A stretch of DNA of 64,000 bases from Kyrpidia tusciae DSM 2912. GTDB lineage: Bacteria > Bacillota > Bacilli > Kyrpidiales > Kyrpidiaceae. The stretch spans positions 2,170,001 to 2,234,000 of the forward strand of contig NC_014098.1 of assembly GCF_000092905.1 (NCBI RefSeq), in the 5' to 3' direction. Below the pieces are notes generated by a model, which saw nothing but the letters and a program-made list of their open reading frames with translations, did not search any database and had not been told where the DNA came from. Shown piece after piece: positions 8,570 through 15,824 of the stretch (the stretch's first letter is position 1; each line of letters begins with the position of its first letter). The position numbers were made by a program, and so were the translations under genes.

Positions 8570-9192
8570 GCCTGCCCCACCCTTTCGCCGCACAGATCTG
8601 CGAAGTTCCTCAACATCCGCAGCCCGATATCGCTGCTCTTCTCCGGGTGAAACTGCATCCCCATCACGTGATCCTTGGCCACAATGGCCGGAACCCGCAC
8701 GTGGTAGTCAGTATCTGCCACCACCACTCCGGGATCCTGGGGATCCGCATAATACGAATGGACAAAATACACAAAGTCGCCATTTTTCACCCCGTCCACC
8801 AGAGGGTGGTCCGGCCGGCGAATCGTCAAATCGTTCCAGCCCATGTGGGGAATTTTAAAATCCCCCTGAAAGCGCCGCACTTTTCCCGGAATCAGATGCA
8901 GCCCCACGTGACGGCCGTGCTCCTCGCTTTCCGAAAACAAGAGCTGCATCCCCAGACAAATGCCGAGCAGCGGGCGTCCCTCTTTCACCACCCGCCGAAT
9001 CGCGTCCAACATCCCGAGGTGCCGAAGATTAAACATCGCATCGCCAAAGGCGCCGACGCCGGGCAGCACCACACCGTCCGCCTCGACCACCGCCCGGGGA
9101 TCCGAGGTGACCCGGGCCTCAACCCCGACTTTGGCAAACCCTTTGGCCACACTGTGCAAATTCCCCATGCCATAATCGATAACGGCGATCAC
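8566..9192 (-). CDS. hisH: Imidazole glycerol phosphate synthase, glutaminase subunit HisH
   Basis: A 208-residue class I glutamine amidotransferase that feeds ammonia to HisF. It shows IAVIDYGMGNLHSV, the oxyanion strand PGVGAFGDAM, the nucleophile elbow LLGICLGMQLLF with the catalytic Cys, and the C-terminal His-Glu pair in MGMQFHPEKSS. Length and order are standard. It follows hisB by two bases and overlaps hisA by four. Confidence 0.95.
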   Translation of the reverse strand: MIAVIDYGMGNLHSVAKGFAKVGVEARVTSDPRAVVEADGVVLPGVGAFGDAMFNLRHLGMLDAIRRVVKEGRPLLGICLGMQLLFSESEEHGRHVGLHLIPGKVRRFQGDFKIPHMGWNDLTIRRPDHPLVDGVKNGDFVYFVHSYYADPQDPGVVVADTDYHVRVPAIVAKDHVMGMQFHPEKSSDIGLRMLRNFADLCGERVGQA

Positions 9193-9194
9193 CT

Positions 9195-9779
9195 TTATAA
9201 CACCCCTTTCGTCGACGGGACCTCCATCGACCCGTCCAGGAGCACCGCTTCCCGCAAGGCGCCGGCAAAGGCCTTGAACAGACCTTCCACCATATGGTGG
9301 GCATTGCGCCCGTACAAAACCTCCAGATGCAGCGTCACCCCGGCGTGGTGAGCGAAGGCCCTGAAAAATTCCTCCACCAGTTCTGTGGGAAACTTCCCCA
9401 CTCGTTCGGCTGGAAAATCCGCCCGGAACACCAACATTCCCCGGCCGCTGACATCCGCCACCGCCCTGGCCAGCGTCTCGTCCATGGGGGCATAGCGGGT
9501 GCCGTACCGCCGAATCCCCCGCTTATCTCCCACCGCCCGGGCGAAGGCCTCCCCCAGGCAAATCCCGATATCTTCCACCGTATGATGATCGTCCACTTCC
9601 GTGTCCCCGGTGGCCTGGACTGTCAAATCGAACCGTCCATGTTTCGCAAAAAGATCCAACATATGTTTCAAAAAGGGCACCGGCAGCTCAAGATTCCGCC
9701 GGCCCTCGCCGTCCAAATCCAGCGTCAGCCGGATGTCCGTCTCCCCCGTGGTCCGATGGATCTCACCGCGCCGCGCCAT
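9195..9779 (-). CDS. hisB: Imidazoleglycerol-phosphate dehydratase HisB
   Basis: A 194-residue monofunctional dehydratase, as is usual in Gram-positives. It contains the manganese-binding motifs DVDDHHTVEDIGICLGE (read here as VDDHHTVEDIGICLGEAF) and HHMVEGLFKAFA, plus FLKHMLDLFAKHGRFDL. The ATG overlaps the hisD 3' end by 17 bases. Confidence 0.95.
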   Translation of the reverse strand: MARRGEIHRTTGETDIRLTLDLDGEGRRNLELPVPFLKHMLDLFAKHGRFDLTVQATGDTEVDDHHTVEDIGICLGEAFARAVGDKRGIRRYGTRYAPMDETLARAVADVSGRGMLVFRADFPAERVGKFPTELVEEFFRAFAHHAGVTLHLEVLYGRNAHHMVEGLFKAFAGALREAVLLDGSMEVPSTKGVL

Positions 9780-11058
9780 CCCGGCCCCTCCCTCCCCGCT
9801 CCATGCGAGCTTCCACAGCTTGGGCGTGGGCCTCCAACCCCTCCGCCCGGGCGAAGAGGGCGATCCTCGCCGCCTGGGTCCGCAGGGCCGCCTCGCTGTA
9901 CTGAATGACGCTCATCCGCGTGACAAAATCGTCCACCGACAAGGGGGAGGCGAAACGGGCCGACCCGCCGGTGGGCAGGACGTGGTTCGGCCCCGCAAAA
10001 TAATCCCCCACCGGCTCCGGACTCCAGGGTCCGAGAAACACCGCCCCCGCCGATTCGATCATCCCGAGCCAGCGGTGGGGATCCGCCACCATCAACTCGA
10101 GGTGTTCCGGGGCCACCAGGTTGGCCACGGCCACCGCCTCCTCGATGCTGTCCACCAGGAGAATCCCCCCTTGCTGTTCCATGGACTGCCGGGCGATGTC
10201 CCGGCGGGGAAGCTTGGCGAGCCGGCGCTCCACCGCCTTCATCACGCCCTGGGCCAGGGTTTTCGAGGGCGTGACCAGCACCGCGCTGGCCATCGGATCG
10301 TGCTCCGCCTGGGACAATAGGTCCGCCGCCGTCCACTCGGGGTCGGCAGCTTCATCAGCCACGATCAGAATCTCGCTGGGCCCGGCCATCATGTCAATGC
10401 CCACCCGTCCGAACACCGCCGACTTGGCCAGGGCCACATAGAGGTTGCCGGGCCCGACGATCTTGTCCACCGCCCGGATGGTCTCCGTGCCAAAGGCCAG
10501 GGCCGCCACCGCCTGAGCCCCGCCGATCCGGTACACTTCCCGGACCCCCAGTTCCCGGAGGGCCACCAGCACCCCGGGATTCCACTGCCCCTCCGGCGTC
10601 GGCGTCACCACGGCCACTTCTTTCACCCCGGCCACTTGGGCGGGGATGACGTTCATCAACACCGAGGAGGGATAGGCGGCCCGGCCCCCGGGCACATAAA
10701 CCCCCACCCGGCGAATCGGCCGCACCACCTGACCGAGAAAACGCCCATCCTCTTCGGACATGAACCAGGAACTGCGCCGCTGATGTTCGTGAAACCGCCG
10801 GATGTTGCCGATCGCTTCCCGGATCACCGCCCGAAATTCGTCGGTCACCTTCGCTTCCGCCGCCTCAAACCACGCCTCGGGCATCCGCAGATCCCCGAGT
10901 TCCATGCGGTCAAAAGTTTTGGTATAACTGCGCACGGCCTCATCGCCGCCTTCCCGGACGGCGGCGATGATCTCCTCCACCACCCGCCGCTCTTCCTCAA
11001 AGCGGAATCCTCGGCGCCGTCGGGATAAAAACGATTCGACATCCCACATATTCAACAC
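9763..11058 (-). CDS. hisD: Histidinol dehydrogenase HisD
   Basis: A 431-residue zinc enzyme that oxidises histidinol to histidine in two steps. Visible are YVPGGRAAYPSSVLMNVIPA, RIGGAQAVAALAFGT, GPGNLYVALAK, DMMAGPSEILIVADE and LLSQAEHDPMASA, which hold the substrate and zinc ligands. The start is a GTG at 11058 that overlaps the hisG stop; an ATG three codons later is an alternative. Confidence 0.95.
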   Translation of the reverse strand: MLNMWDVESFLSRRRRGFRFEEERRVVEEIIAAVREGGDEAVRSYTKTFDRMELGDLRMPEAWFEAAEAKVTDEFRAVIREAIGNIRRFHEHQRRSSWFMSEEDGRFLGQVVRPIRRVGVYVPGGRAAYPSSVLMNVIPAQVAGVKEVAVVTPTPEGQWNPGVLVALRELGVREVYRIGGAQAVAALAFGTETIRAVDKIVGPGNLYVALAKSAVFGRVGIDMMAGPSEILIVADEAADPEWTAADLLSQAEHDPMASAVLVTPSKTLAQGVMKAVERRLAKLPRRDIARQSMEQQGGILLVDSIEEAVAVANLVAPEHLELMVADPHRWLGMIESAGAVFLGPWSPEPVGDYFAGPNHVLPTGGSARFASPLSVDDFVTRMSVIQYSEAALRTQAARIALFARAEGLEAHAQAVEARMERGGRGRDGAAR

Positions 11059-11687
11059 GAATCCCCCCCGCCAACAACCCTCTGAAGCGCTTGGGTCACC
11101 CGATCGATGGCTTCCCCTTTGAGCCGAAAACTCATGCGGTTCGCCACCATCCGCGTCGTAATGGGCGCGATCACCTCGTGAATCACCAGCCCGTTTTCTT
11201 TCAAGGTGCGCCCCGTCTCCACCAAATCCACGATGGCATCGGCCAGCCCGACCAAGGGCGCCAATTCCACCGAGCCGTTGAGGTACACCACCTCGACCTG
11301 CTTACCCTGGTCGCGAAAATAATCCGCCGCAATGTGCGGATATTTGCTGGCTACCCGGTGAGTCCGCCACACCAGATCCGGCAGCCCACACAGGCACATG
11401 CGACAACGGCCGATGCCGAGATCGAGAAGCTCGTACAAATTTCGCCGAGCCTCCAATAGCACATCTTTCCCGACAACTCCCAGATCCGCGGCACCGTATT
11501 CCACATAGGTCGGCACATCCACAGGTTTCGCAAGAATAAACCGAAGCCGTCCGTCGGCGCTCGGGAGGATCAGCTTTCGGGATTCGTCCAGATCCTCGGG
11601 AACCTCCAGACCCGCCCGGCGGAACAGGGCAACCGTCTGCGGCAGAATCCGGCCCTTGGACAAGGCAATGGTAAGCGGTTCCATCAT
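11052..11687 (-). CDS. hisG: ATP phosphoribosyltransferase HisG, short form
   Basis: A 211-residue catalytic subunit for the first, feedback-regulated step of histidine synthesis. It lacks the C-terminal histidine-binding domain, which marks the short form that needs HisZ; hisZ is the gene immediately upstream. Motifs are LTIALSKGRILPQTV, ADLGVVGKDVLLE and AIVDLVETGRTLKENGL. The start ATG at 11687 overlaps the hisZ TGA (ATGATGG), so the frame upstream of it inside hisZ is not used. Confidence 0.95.
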   Translation of the reverse strand: MMEPLTIALSKGRILPQTVALFRRAGLEVPEDLDESRKLILPSADGRLRFILAKPVDVPTYVEYGAADLGVVGKDVLLEARRNLYELLDLGIGRCRMCLCGLPDLVWRTHRVASKYPHIAADYFRDQGKQVEVVYLNGSVELAPLVGLADAIVDLVETGRTLKENGLVIHEVIAPITTRMVANRMSFRLKGEAIDRVTQALQRVVGGGDSC

Positions 11688-12949
11688 CGCAAGGCTCCCT
11701 CCCGCTGACCGGATCGCCGCCATTCTTCAAACCAGCCGGTCATCTCTGCGCTCCCAAACGTCCCTCCGCCATCCAACCAGAACACCGGCTCACCGTCCGC
11801 ATCCCGTCCTTGCAACCTACCGGCTTCTCCCTCCCCGACGCCGGCCGGGTGACATTCCAGCGCCACGTTCCGGCCCTTCTCCCGAAGCCAGAGAGCAAAA
11901 GCCACGGCCTCCTGGCGGCGCTGGGGCACATAGTGAATCCGGGGCACCACCACCGGCGGGCTCGGCGCCTCCCGCTCCAAGGCATCCAACACTCGTTCCA
12001 CGCCGATCATGAACCCCGTCGCCGGACTGCGCCGCCCGAACCGTTCCAATAACTCGTCATAACGCCCTCCGGCGCACACCGGAAAGCCGACCCCGGAGGC
12101 GTATCCCTCAAAGATCATGCCCGTGTAATAGGATAAATCCAGCATCAGACTGAGGTCGATCTGCACCCGGTCGCTCACCCCGTACAAGCCGATGATTTCC
12201 CATAATTCCCACATTCTGTCGAGAGACCGCTTGGCCCTTGGGTGGGTGGTGAGGAGTCGGGCCCGCTCCACCACTTCAGGCCCTCCCCGCAAGCCGGGGA
12301 CAGCCCGGAGCGTTTCCCGGCTCGCTTCCGGCAACTCCGCGTCCTCCAACTCTTGCTCGAATCCGACAAAATCTTGCTTCACCAAACGGCTTCGGAGCCG
12401 CTCCGCCAGAGGCTCCCCGGCGTGCTCAGCGAACAGACCCTCCAAAAAACCCACGTCCCCCACCGCCAACCGAAACACCCGAACCCCGGCTTCCTCCAGG
12501 GTCCGGACCGCCAAGGCGATCACCTCCGCGTCCGCGTCGACGGAGCCGTCCCCGATCAACTCGATCCCGGCCTGGGTGAACTCCGCATCCCGACCCGCCA
12601 CCCGCTCCTGCCTGCGAAAAATGGCAGCCGTATAAGACAGGCGAATGGGCAAGGGCTCGGCCGCCAATTCCGAGGCCACCACCCGGGCGATGGGAGCCGT
12701 CATGTCCGGGCGCAGGACCACCGTCCGACCCGAACGGTCGATCATCTTGAACACCCGGTCCTCTCCGCTGCGGAGCGCCCCGTTCTGAAACGTTTCCAAG
12801 AACTCCATCGTCGGGGTGATCAGTTCCTGGTATCCCCATCGGCGGAACACCCGCTGGCAAGCCGCTTCCAACTCCCGTTTTCGCCGTGCCCAGGGAGGCA
12901 GATAATCCTTTACACCGTGGGGTTTTTCAAAAATCAAGGGTTTGTCCAC
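11684..12949 (-). CDS. hisZ: ATP phosphoribosyltransferase regulatory subunit HisZ
   Basis: A 421-residue paralogue of histidyl-tRNA synthetase that activates and regulates HisG. Class II synthetase motifs remain (motif 2 around YTAAIFRRQERVAGRDAEFT, and GGRYDELLERFGRRSPATGF), but the tRNA-binding C-terminus differs. I start at GTG 12949, which follows GAGGTG by six bases and opens with VDKPLIFEKPHGVKDYLPPW. The frame is open for 240 codons further upstream, but that part runs antisense to the flavin reductase gene and through the promoter, so it is not coding. It heads the operon. Confidence 0.93.
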   Translation of the reverse strand: MDKPLIFEKPHGVKDYLPPWARRKRELEAACQRVFRRWGYQELITPTMEFLETFQNGALRSGEDRVFKMIDRSGRTVVLRPDMTAPIARVVASELAAEPLPIRLSYTAAIFRRQERVAGRDAEFTQAGIELIGDGSVDADAEVIALAVRTLEEAGVRVFRLAVGDVGFLEGLFAEHAGEPLAERLRSRLVKQDFVGFEQELEDAELPEASRETLRAVPGLRGGPEVVERARLLTTHPRAKRSLDRMWELWEIIGLYGVSDRVQIDLSLMLDLSYYTGMIFEGYASGVGFPVCAGGRYDELLERFGRRSPATGFMIGVERVLDALEREAPSPPVVVPRIHYVPQRRQEAVAFALWLREKGRNVALECHPAGVGEGEAGRLQGRDADGEPVFWLDGGGTFGSAEMTGWFEEWRRSGQREGALR

Positions 12950-13102
12950 TCTGTTCACCTCAGCCTTTTCGGTCAGGCCACCCGGAGCTTTCGGCAATCG
13001 CCGGCTGTGCATCGAACACCTGGGGCTTCCGGGCGAAGAACCGCTGTGCTCTCCCAGTCGGTGGATACACTTTAGTATGCTAATCAACAAAAGGACACTC
13101 GT

Positions 13103-13131
13103 ATCGTACCCGGCATCCCAGACACTGTCAA
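13103..13131 (-). promoter_or_regulatory. hisZ: Promoter of the his operon, with about 147-base leader
   Basis: On the minus strand a perfect TTGACA (13131-13126), a 17-base spacer and TACGAT (13108-13103). Transcription would start near 13096 and leave a leader of about 147 bases before hisZ. The leader is GC-rich with several short complementary stretches, but I find neither a T-box GGGTGGNACC element nor a run of His codons. The stretch 12950-13255 holds nothing else except the upstream region of the divergent flavin reductase gene. Confidence 0.72.
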
Positions 13132-13255
13132 TCCAAACAGCCTTTCTTATATGCTGAGCGGAGGCCGCTGGCCACAGAAATCGGTGGTGGAAGCCCGGGG
13201 TTTTTTGTACAATAAAAACGGAGTCGAGATCATGTGAAAAAAAGGAGTGGTACTC

Positions 13256-13732
13256 ATGGACGAACAAGCCAAAAAGACAGCACTGCGCGGCATTACATAT
13301 GGACTCTACGTCATTGGCACCAAAGTGGGCGACGATGTGAATGCCTTTACCGCCAACTGGGTGACCCAAACTTCCTTCAGTCCACCTTTGGTGGTCGTGG
13401 CTGCGAAGAAGGGGACCACCTCCTGCGACGGCATCAAATCCAGTGGCGTGTTCTCTGTCAATGTTCTTGAAACCGGACAAAAGGATCTGGCCTTCGCCTT
13501 TTTTAAGCCGGTTTCCCGGGTGGGGAACAAGTTCGGGGACATCGAATTCTACACGGAACAGACGGGCAGCCCGATCCTCAGGGACGCCCTCTCCTGGTTC
13601 GAGTGCAAAGTGGTGGATGTCAATGAGCGGGGCGACCACACCATTTTCGTCGGCGAAGTGGTCAATGCGGGGGTTCATCGGCAGGGCGACCCAATGACCT
13701 TACGGGAGACCGGCCTCAACTACGGCGGCTAG
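13256..13732 (+). CDS. Flavin reductase family (FMN-binding split-barrel) protein
   Basis: A 158-residue protein of the flavin reductase-like/DIM6 family, related to flavoredoxin. The opening KTALRGITYGLYVIGTK, NAFTANWVTQTSFSPPLVVV (the TANW/T-S-PP FMN-binding signature) and SGVFSVNVLETGQ fit the FMN-binding fold. ATG 13256 follows AAAGGAG (13241-13247) by eight bases. A GTG at 13247 inside that ribosome site is unlikely to be used. It stands alone, divergent from hisZ and closed by a terminator. Its partner is not apparent. Confidence 0.87.
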   Translation: MDEQAKKTALRGITYGLYVIGTKVGDDVNAFTANWVTQTSFSPPLVVVAAKKGTTSCDGIKSSGVFSVNVLETGQKDLAFAFFKPVSRVGNKFGDIEFYTEQTGSPILRDALSWFECKVVDVNERGDHTIFVGEVVNAGVHRQGDPMTLRETGLNYGG

Positions 13733-13754
13733 AGCCATCAGCCTCAACACGGTC

Positions 13755-13786
13755 ACGCCCCCGGATGCACGTTCTCCCGGGGGCGT
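13755..13786 (+). terminator. Rho-independent terminator after the flavin reductase gene
   Basis: Ten-base arms ACGCCCCCGG/CCGGGGGCGT around a 12-base loop, followed by TTCGTTGT. It lies between convergent genes and may work in both directions, but the U-rich side faces the plus strand. Confidence 0.7.
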
Positions 13787-13850
13787 TCGTTGTCCATCCC
13801 ATGCGCCGGGAATTTGAGAGCCGCCGTCACGCGGCCCGCCACAGGCCTGA

Positions 13851-15287
13851 TCAACTGTACGGCATCGGATCGACCACATGACCACCCACGTGAACCTCGT
13901 AGTGCAGGTGTGGCCCTGTGGCTTCGCCGGTGGCGCCGACACGCCCGATCACTTGACCCTGGGCCACCGCCTGACCCGGGGACACCAGCACTTGGGACAT
14001 GTGTCCATAGATCGTCACCACGCCGTTGCCATGATCGATCCTCACACAATTGCCGTAGCCGCCTGAATCCCATCCGGCAAAAATCACGCGACCGCCGTTA
14101 CTGGCATAAATCGGCGCCCCATATGGAGCGGCAATATCCACCCCGGGGTGGGATTCGCTTCCCCGCCATTCCCCGTAGGGCGAGCTGATGAGGTGCGCGG
14201 TGGTCGGCCAGACCCAGTTCGGCCCGGCATATCCCGCCGCCGGCCCGGTCCCCCGGACCACAATCTGATCGACTTTATCTTGATGCACTTGCTCGCTTAA
14301 AACCTCTTCCCGCACGGGGCGTCCGTTCTCGTAGTAAATGCGTACCGTCTGCTGCTTACGGCCTTCCGCCCCATCCCGGATCACCTTCGATTGGCCGGTG
14401 GGCATGGACGAGTCATCCCGATACTGAACATCGTAGGGAATGGCCACCTCCCGGGTGATCGTCTGCACCGCTTCCACGTGCACGTAAGGTTGCACAGCGT
14501 TGAGGTTAAGCGTATCCCCTTCTTGAATCTCGTCCGGGTTCGCCAATTGCGGATTGGCAGCCTGCAGTTGGTCCACGGTGATGTTGTGAGCCGCAGCAAT
14601 GGTCCACAGCGTATCTCCCCTGGATACCAGGTAATGCTTTTGCACGTTCGTCCCCTGTTGGAGAATCCGCGCCGCTTCATCAACCGTTCGCACCGTGGCG
14701 CCGTTCCATCGATCGACCGGGTTAAAGTCCACCTTTTCCCGAAAGGCCACCTGATCCACGTGGCCGCCCGGAGGGGTATACAGGGCTTTCACCCTCTCGA
14801 TCGCCGCCCTGGCGTCCTCTTCTGTGGCCACCGCCACCACCGGCTTCCCATTGACGTAAACGGCGTACACCTTTGGCACCGCCGGGGAAGCCGCCAGGGA
14901 TCGCCAAAACTGCTCCGCCGCCGACGCCGGTAGAGCCATATGTACGCTTCTCACATCCACTTGGGCTTCTGGTCCCAAACGGTTCCTCAGTCGATCCACG
15001 CTATGTATGTCCGGTGTCACTCCCACATAGATCCCGTTTACATAAACCATGTAGGCGAAAGGAGCCCGATTAATGTGAGATTGGACCACCGCCGCACCCA
15101 CCGCCGCTACGGGCACCACCGCCGAAAGGACCACCACCGTCCGCCCGCTCAACTGCCGCCGGAACTCCCCCACCACCGACCGGAATCTCAGACGGGAGCG
15201 TAAGCCGATCCATTCCTCTTGGACATAGTTTCGACAACTTTCGACAAAATGTCGCCATGTCGCGCTTCTCTCTTCTTTTCCCGGCAT
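13851..15287 (-). CDS. Membrane-anchored M23 peptidase with LysM and G5 domains
   Basis: A 478-residue cell-wall endopeptidase. A single membrane span lies near residues 48-66 (VVVLSAVVPVAAVGAAVV) after a basic cytoplasmic stretch. LysM lies near 209-262 (YLVSRGDTLWTIAAAHNIT), G5 near 267-352, and the LytM/M23 zinc peptidase near 379-476, with ligands in SHPGVDIAAPYGAPI and GPHLHYEVH (HxxxD and HxH). ATG 15287 follows GGGGAGGGG; the frame upstream has no ribosome site. Such M23-LysM-G5 proteins remodel peptidoglycan during growth or sporulation. It is probably a single-gene unit, with terminators on both sides. Confidence 0.9.
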   Translation of the reverse strand: MPGKEERSATWRHFVESCRNYVQEEWIGLRSRLRFRSVVGEFRRQLSGRTVVVLSAVVPVAAVGAAVVQSHINRAPFAYMVYVNGIYVGVTPDIHSVDRLRNRLGPEAQVDVRSVHMALPASAAEQFWRSLAASPAVPKVYAVYVNGKPVVAVATEEDARAAIERVKALYTPPGGHVDQVAFREKVDFNPVDRWNGATVRTVDEAARILQQGTNVQKHYLVSRGDTLWTIAAAHNITVDQLQAANPQLANPDEIQEGDTLNLNAVQPYVHVEAVQTITREVAIPYDVQYRDDSSMPTGQSKVIRDGAEGRKQQTVRIYYENGRPVREEVLSEQVHQDKVDQIVVRGTGPAAGYAGPNWVWPTTAHLISSPYGEWRGSESHPGVDIAAPYGAPIYASNGGRVIFAGWDSGGYGNCVRIDHGNGVVTIYGHMSQVLVSPGQAVAQGQVIGRVGATGEATGPHLHYEVHVGGHVVDPMPYS

Positions 15288-15361
15288 CAAACCCCTCCCC
15301 CGCACACACACAACGACAGTTAGAATTCGACATCCTTCGCGAAATTCCTCCCTCACGGCAT

Positions 15362-15384
15362 AAAAAATCTCCCTTTGGAGGGAG
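15362..15384 (-). terminator. Terminator downstream of the uvrBA-membrane protein unit
   Basis: On the minus strand, CTCCCT-CCAA-AGGGAG is followed by ATTTTTT. It lies about 80 bases after the small membrane protein gene and before the M23 peptidase gene. Confidence 0.75.
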
Positions 15385-15462
15385 GAGCAGCGATACCGTG
15401 TCAATGATACGCTTCTATTCTGTTCAGAATCCCGTTTCTTGATGAATCTCCTCGGATTAAGA

Positions 15463-15804
15463 CTACAGAATGCTGATCACTTTGTTGACAATAAAACTTA
15501 CCACGGTGACCAAAAGACTGCCGAGAATGGCGGCACCCAAACTGCGTACTTCAAACCCCTGTACCAAATTCCCCACAAGGTAAAACAGGAGACCGTTAAT
15601 CACAAAAGTAAATAACCCCAAAGTCACGAGGTTCAAGGGGAGGGTGAAAAAGAGCAGAATCGGGCGGATGAGGGTATTCACAAGGCCGAGGATCAAGGCG
15701 GCGATCACCGCCGACCCAAACCCTCGAACGTGAATGCCATCGATCCACCGGGCGGCCAGGAGCAAAGCCATCGCATTAACAATGAGAGAGACGATCCAAC
15801 GCAT
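15463..15804 (-). CDS. Phage holin family (YvlD-type) membrane protein
   Basis: A 113-residue, very hydrophobic protein with four predicted spans and the family pattern of internal GLVNTLIRPILLFFTLPLN and TFVINGLLFYLVGNL. This family (phage holin 4 superfamily 2, YvlD in Bacillus subtilis) is common in Bacillota chromosomes and is not evidence of a prophage. AAAGGGGGTG precedes the ATG. It starts only 20 bases after uvrA and is probably cotranscribed with uvrBA, the reason for which is unknown. Confidence 0.85.
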   Translation of the reverse strand: MRWIVSLIVNAMALLLAARWIDGIHVRGFGSAVIAALILGLVNTLIRPILLFFTLPLNLVTLGLFTFVINGLLFYLVGNLVQGFEVRSLGAAILGSLLVTVVSFIVNKVISIL

Positions 15805-15824
15805 GGGACACCCCCTTTCTCAAC

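Noticed and set aside
12950-13096. T-box or histidine attenuator in the his leader
   Set aside because: No GGGTGGNACC core, no specifier-loop architecture and no run of His codons could be found.
12950-13678. In-frame N-terminal extension of hisZ by 243 codons
   Set aside because: It crosses the his promoter and runs antisense to the flavin reductase gene; the GTG at 12949 has a ribosome site and matches the family's N-terminus.
15463-15804. Evidence of a prophage from the holin-family gene
   Set aside because: The YvlD-type family is chromosomal in many Bacillota, and no other phage gene lies nearby.
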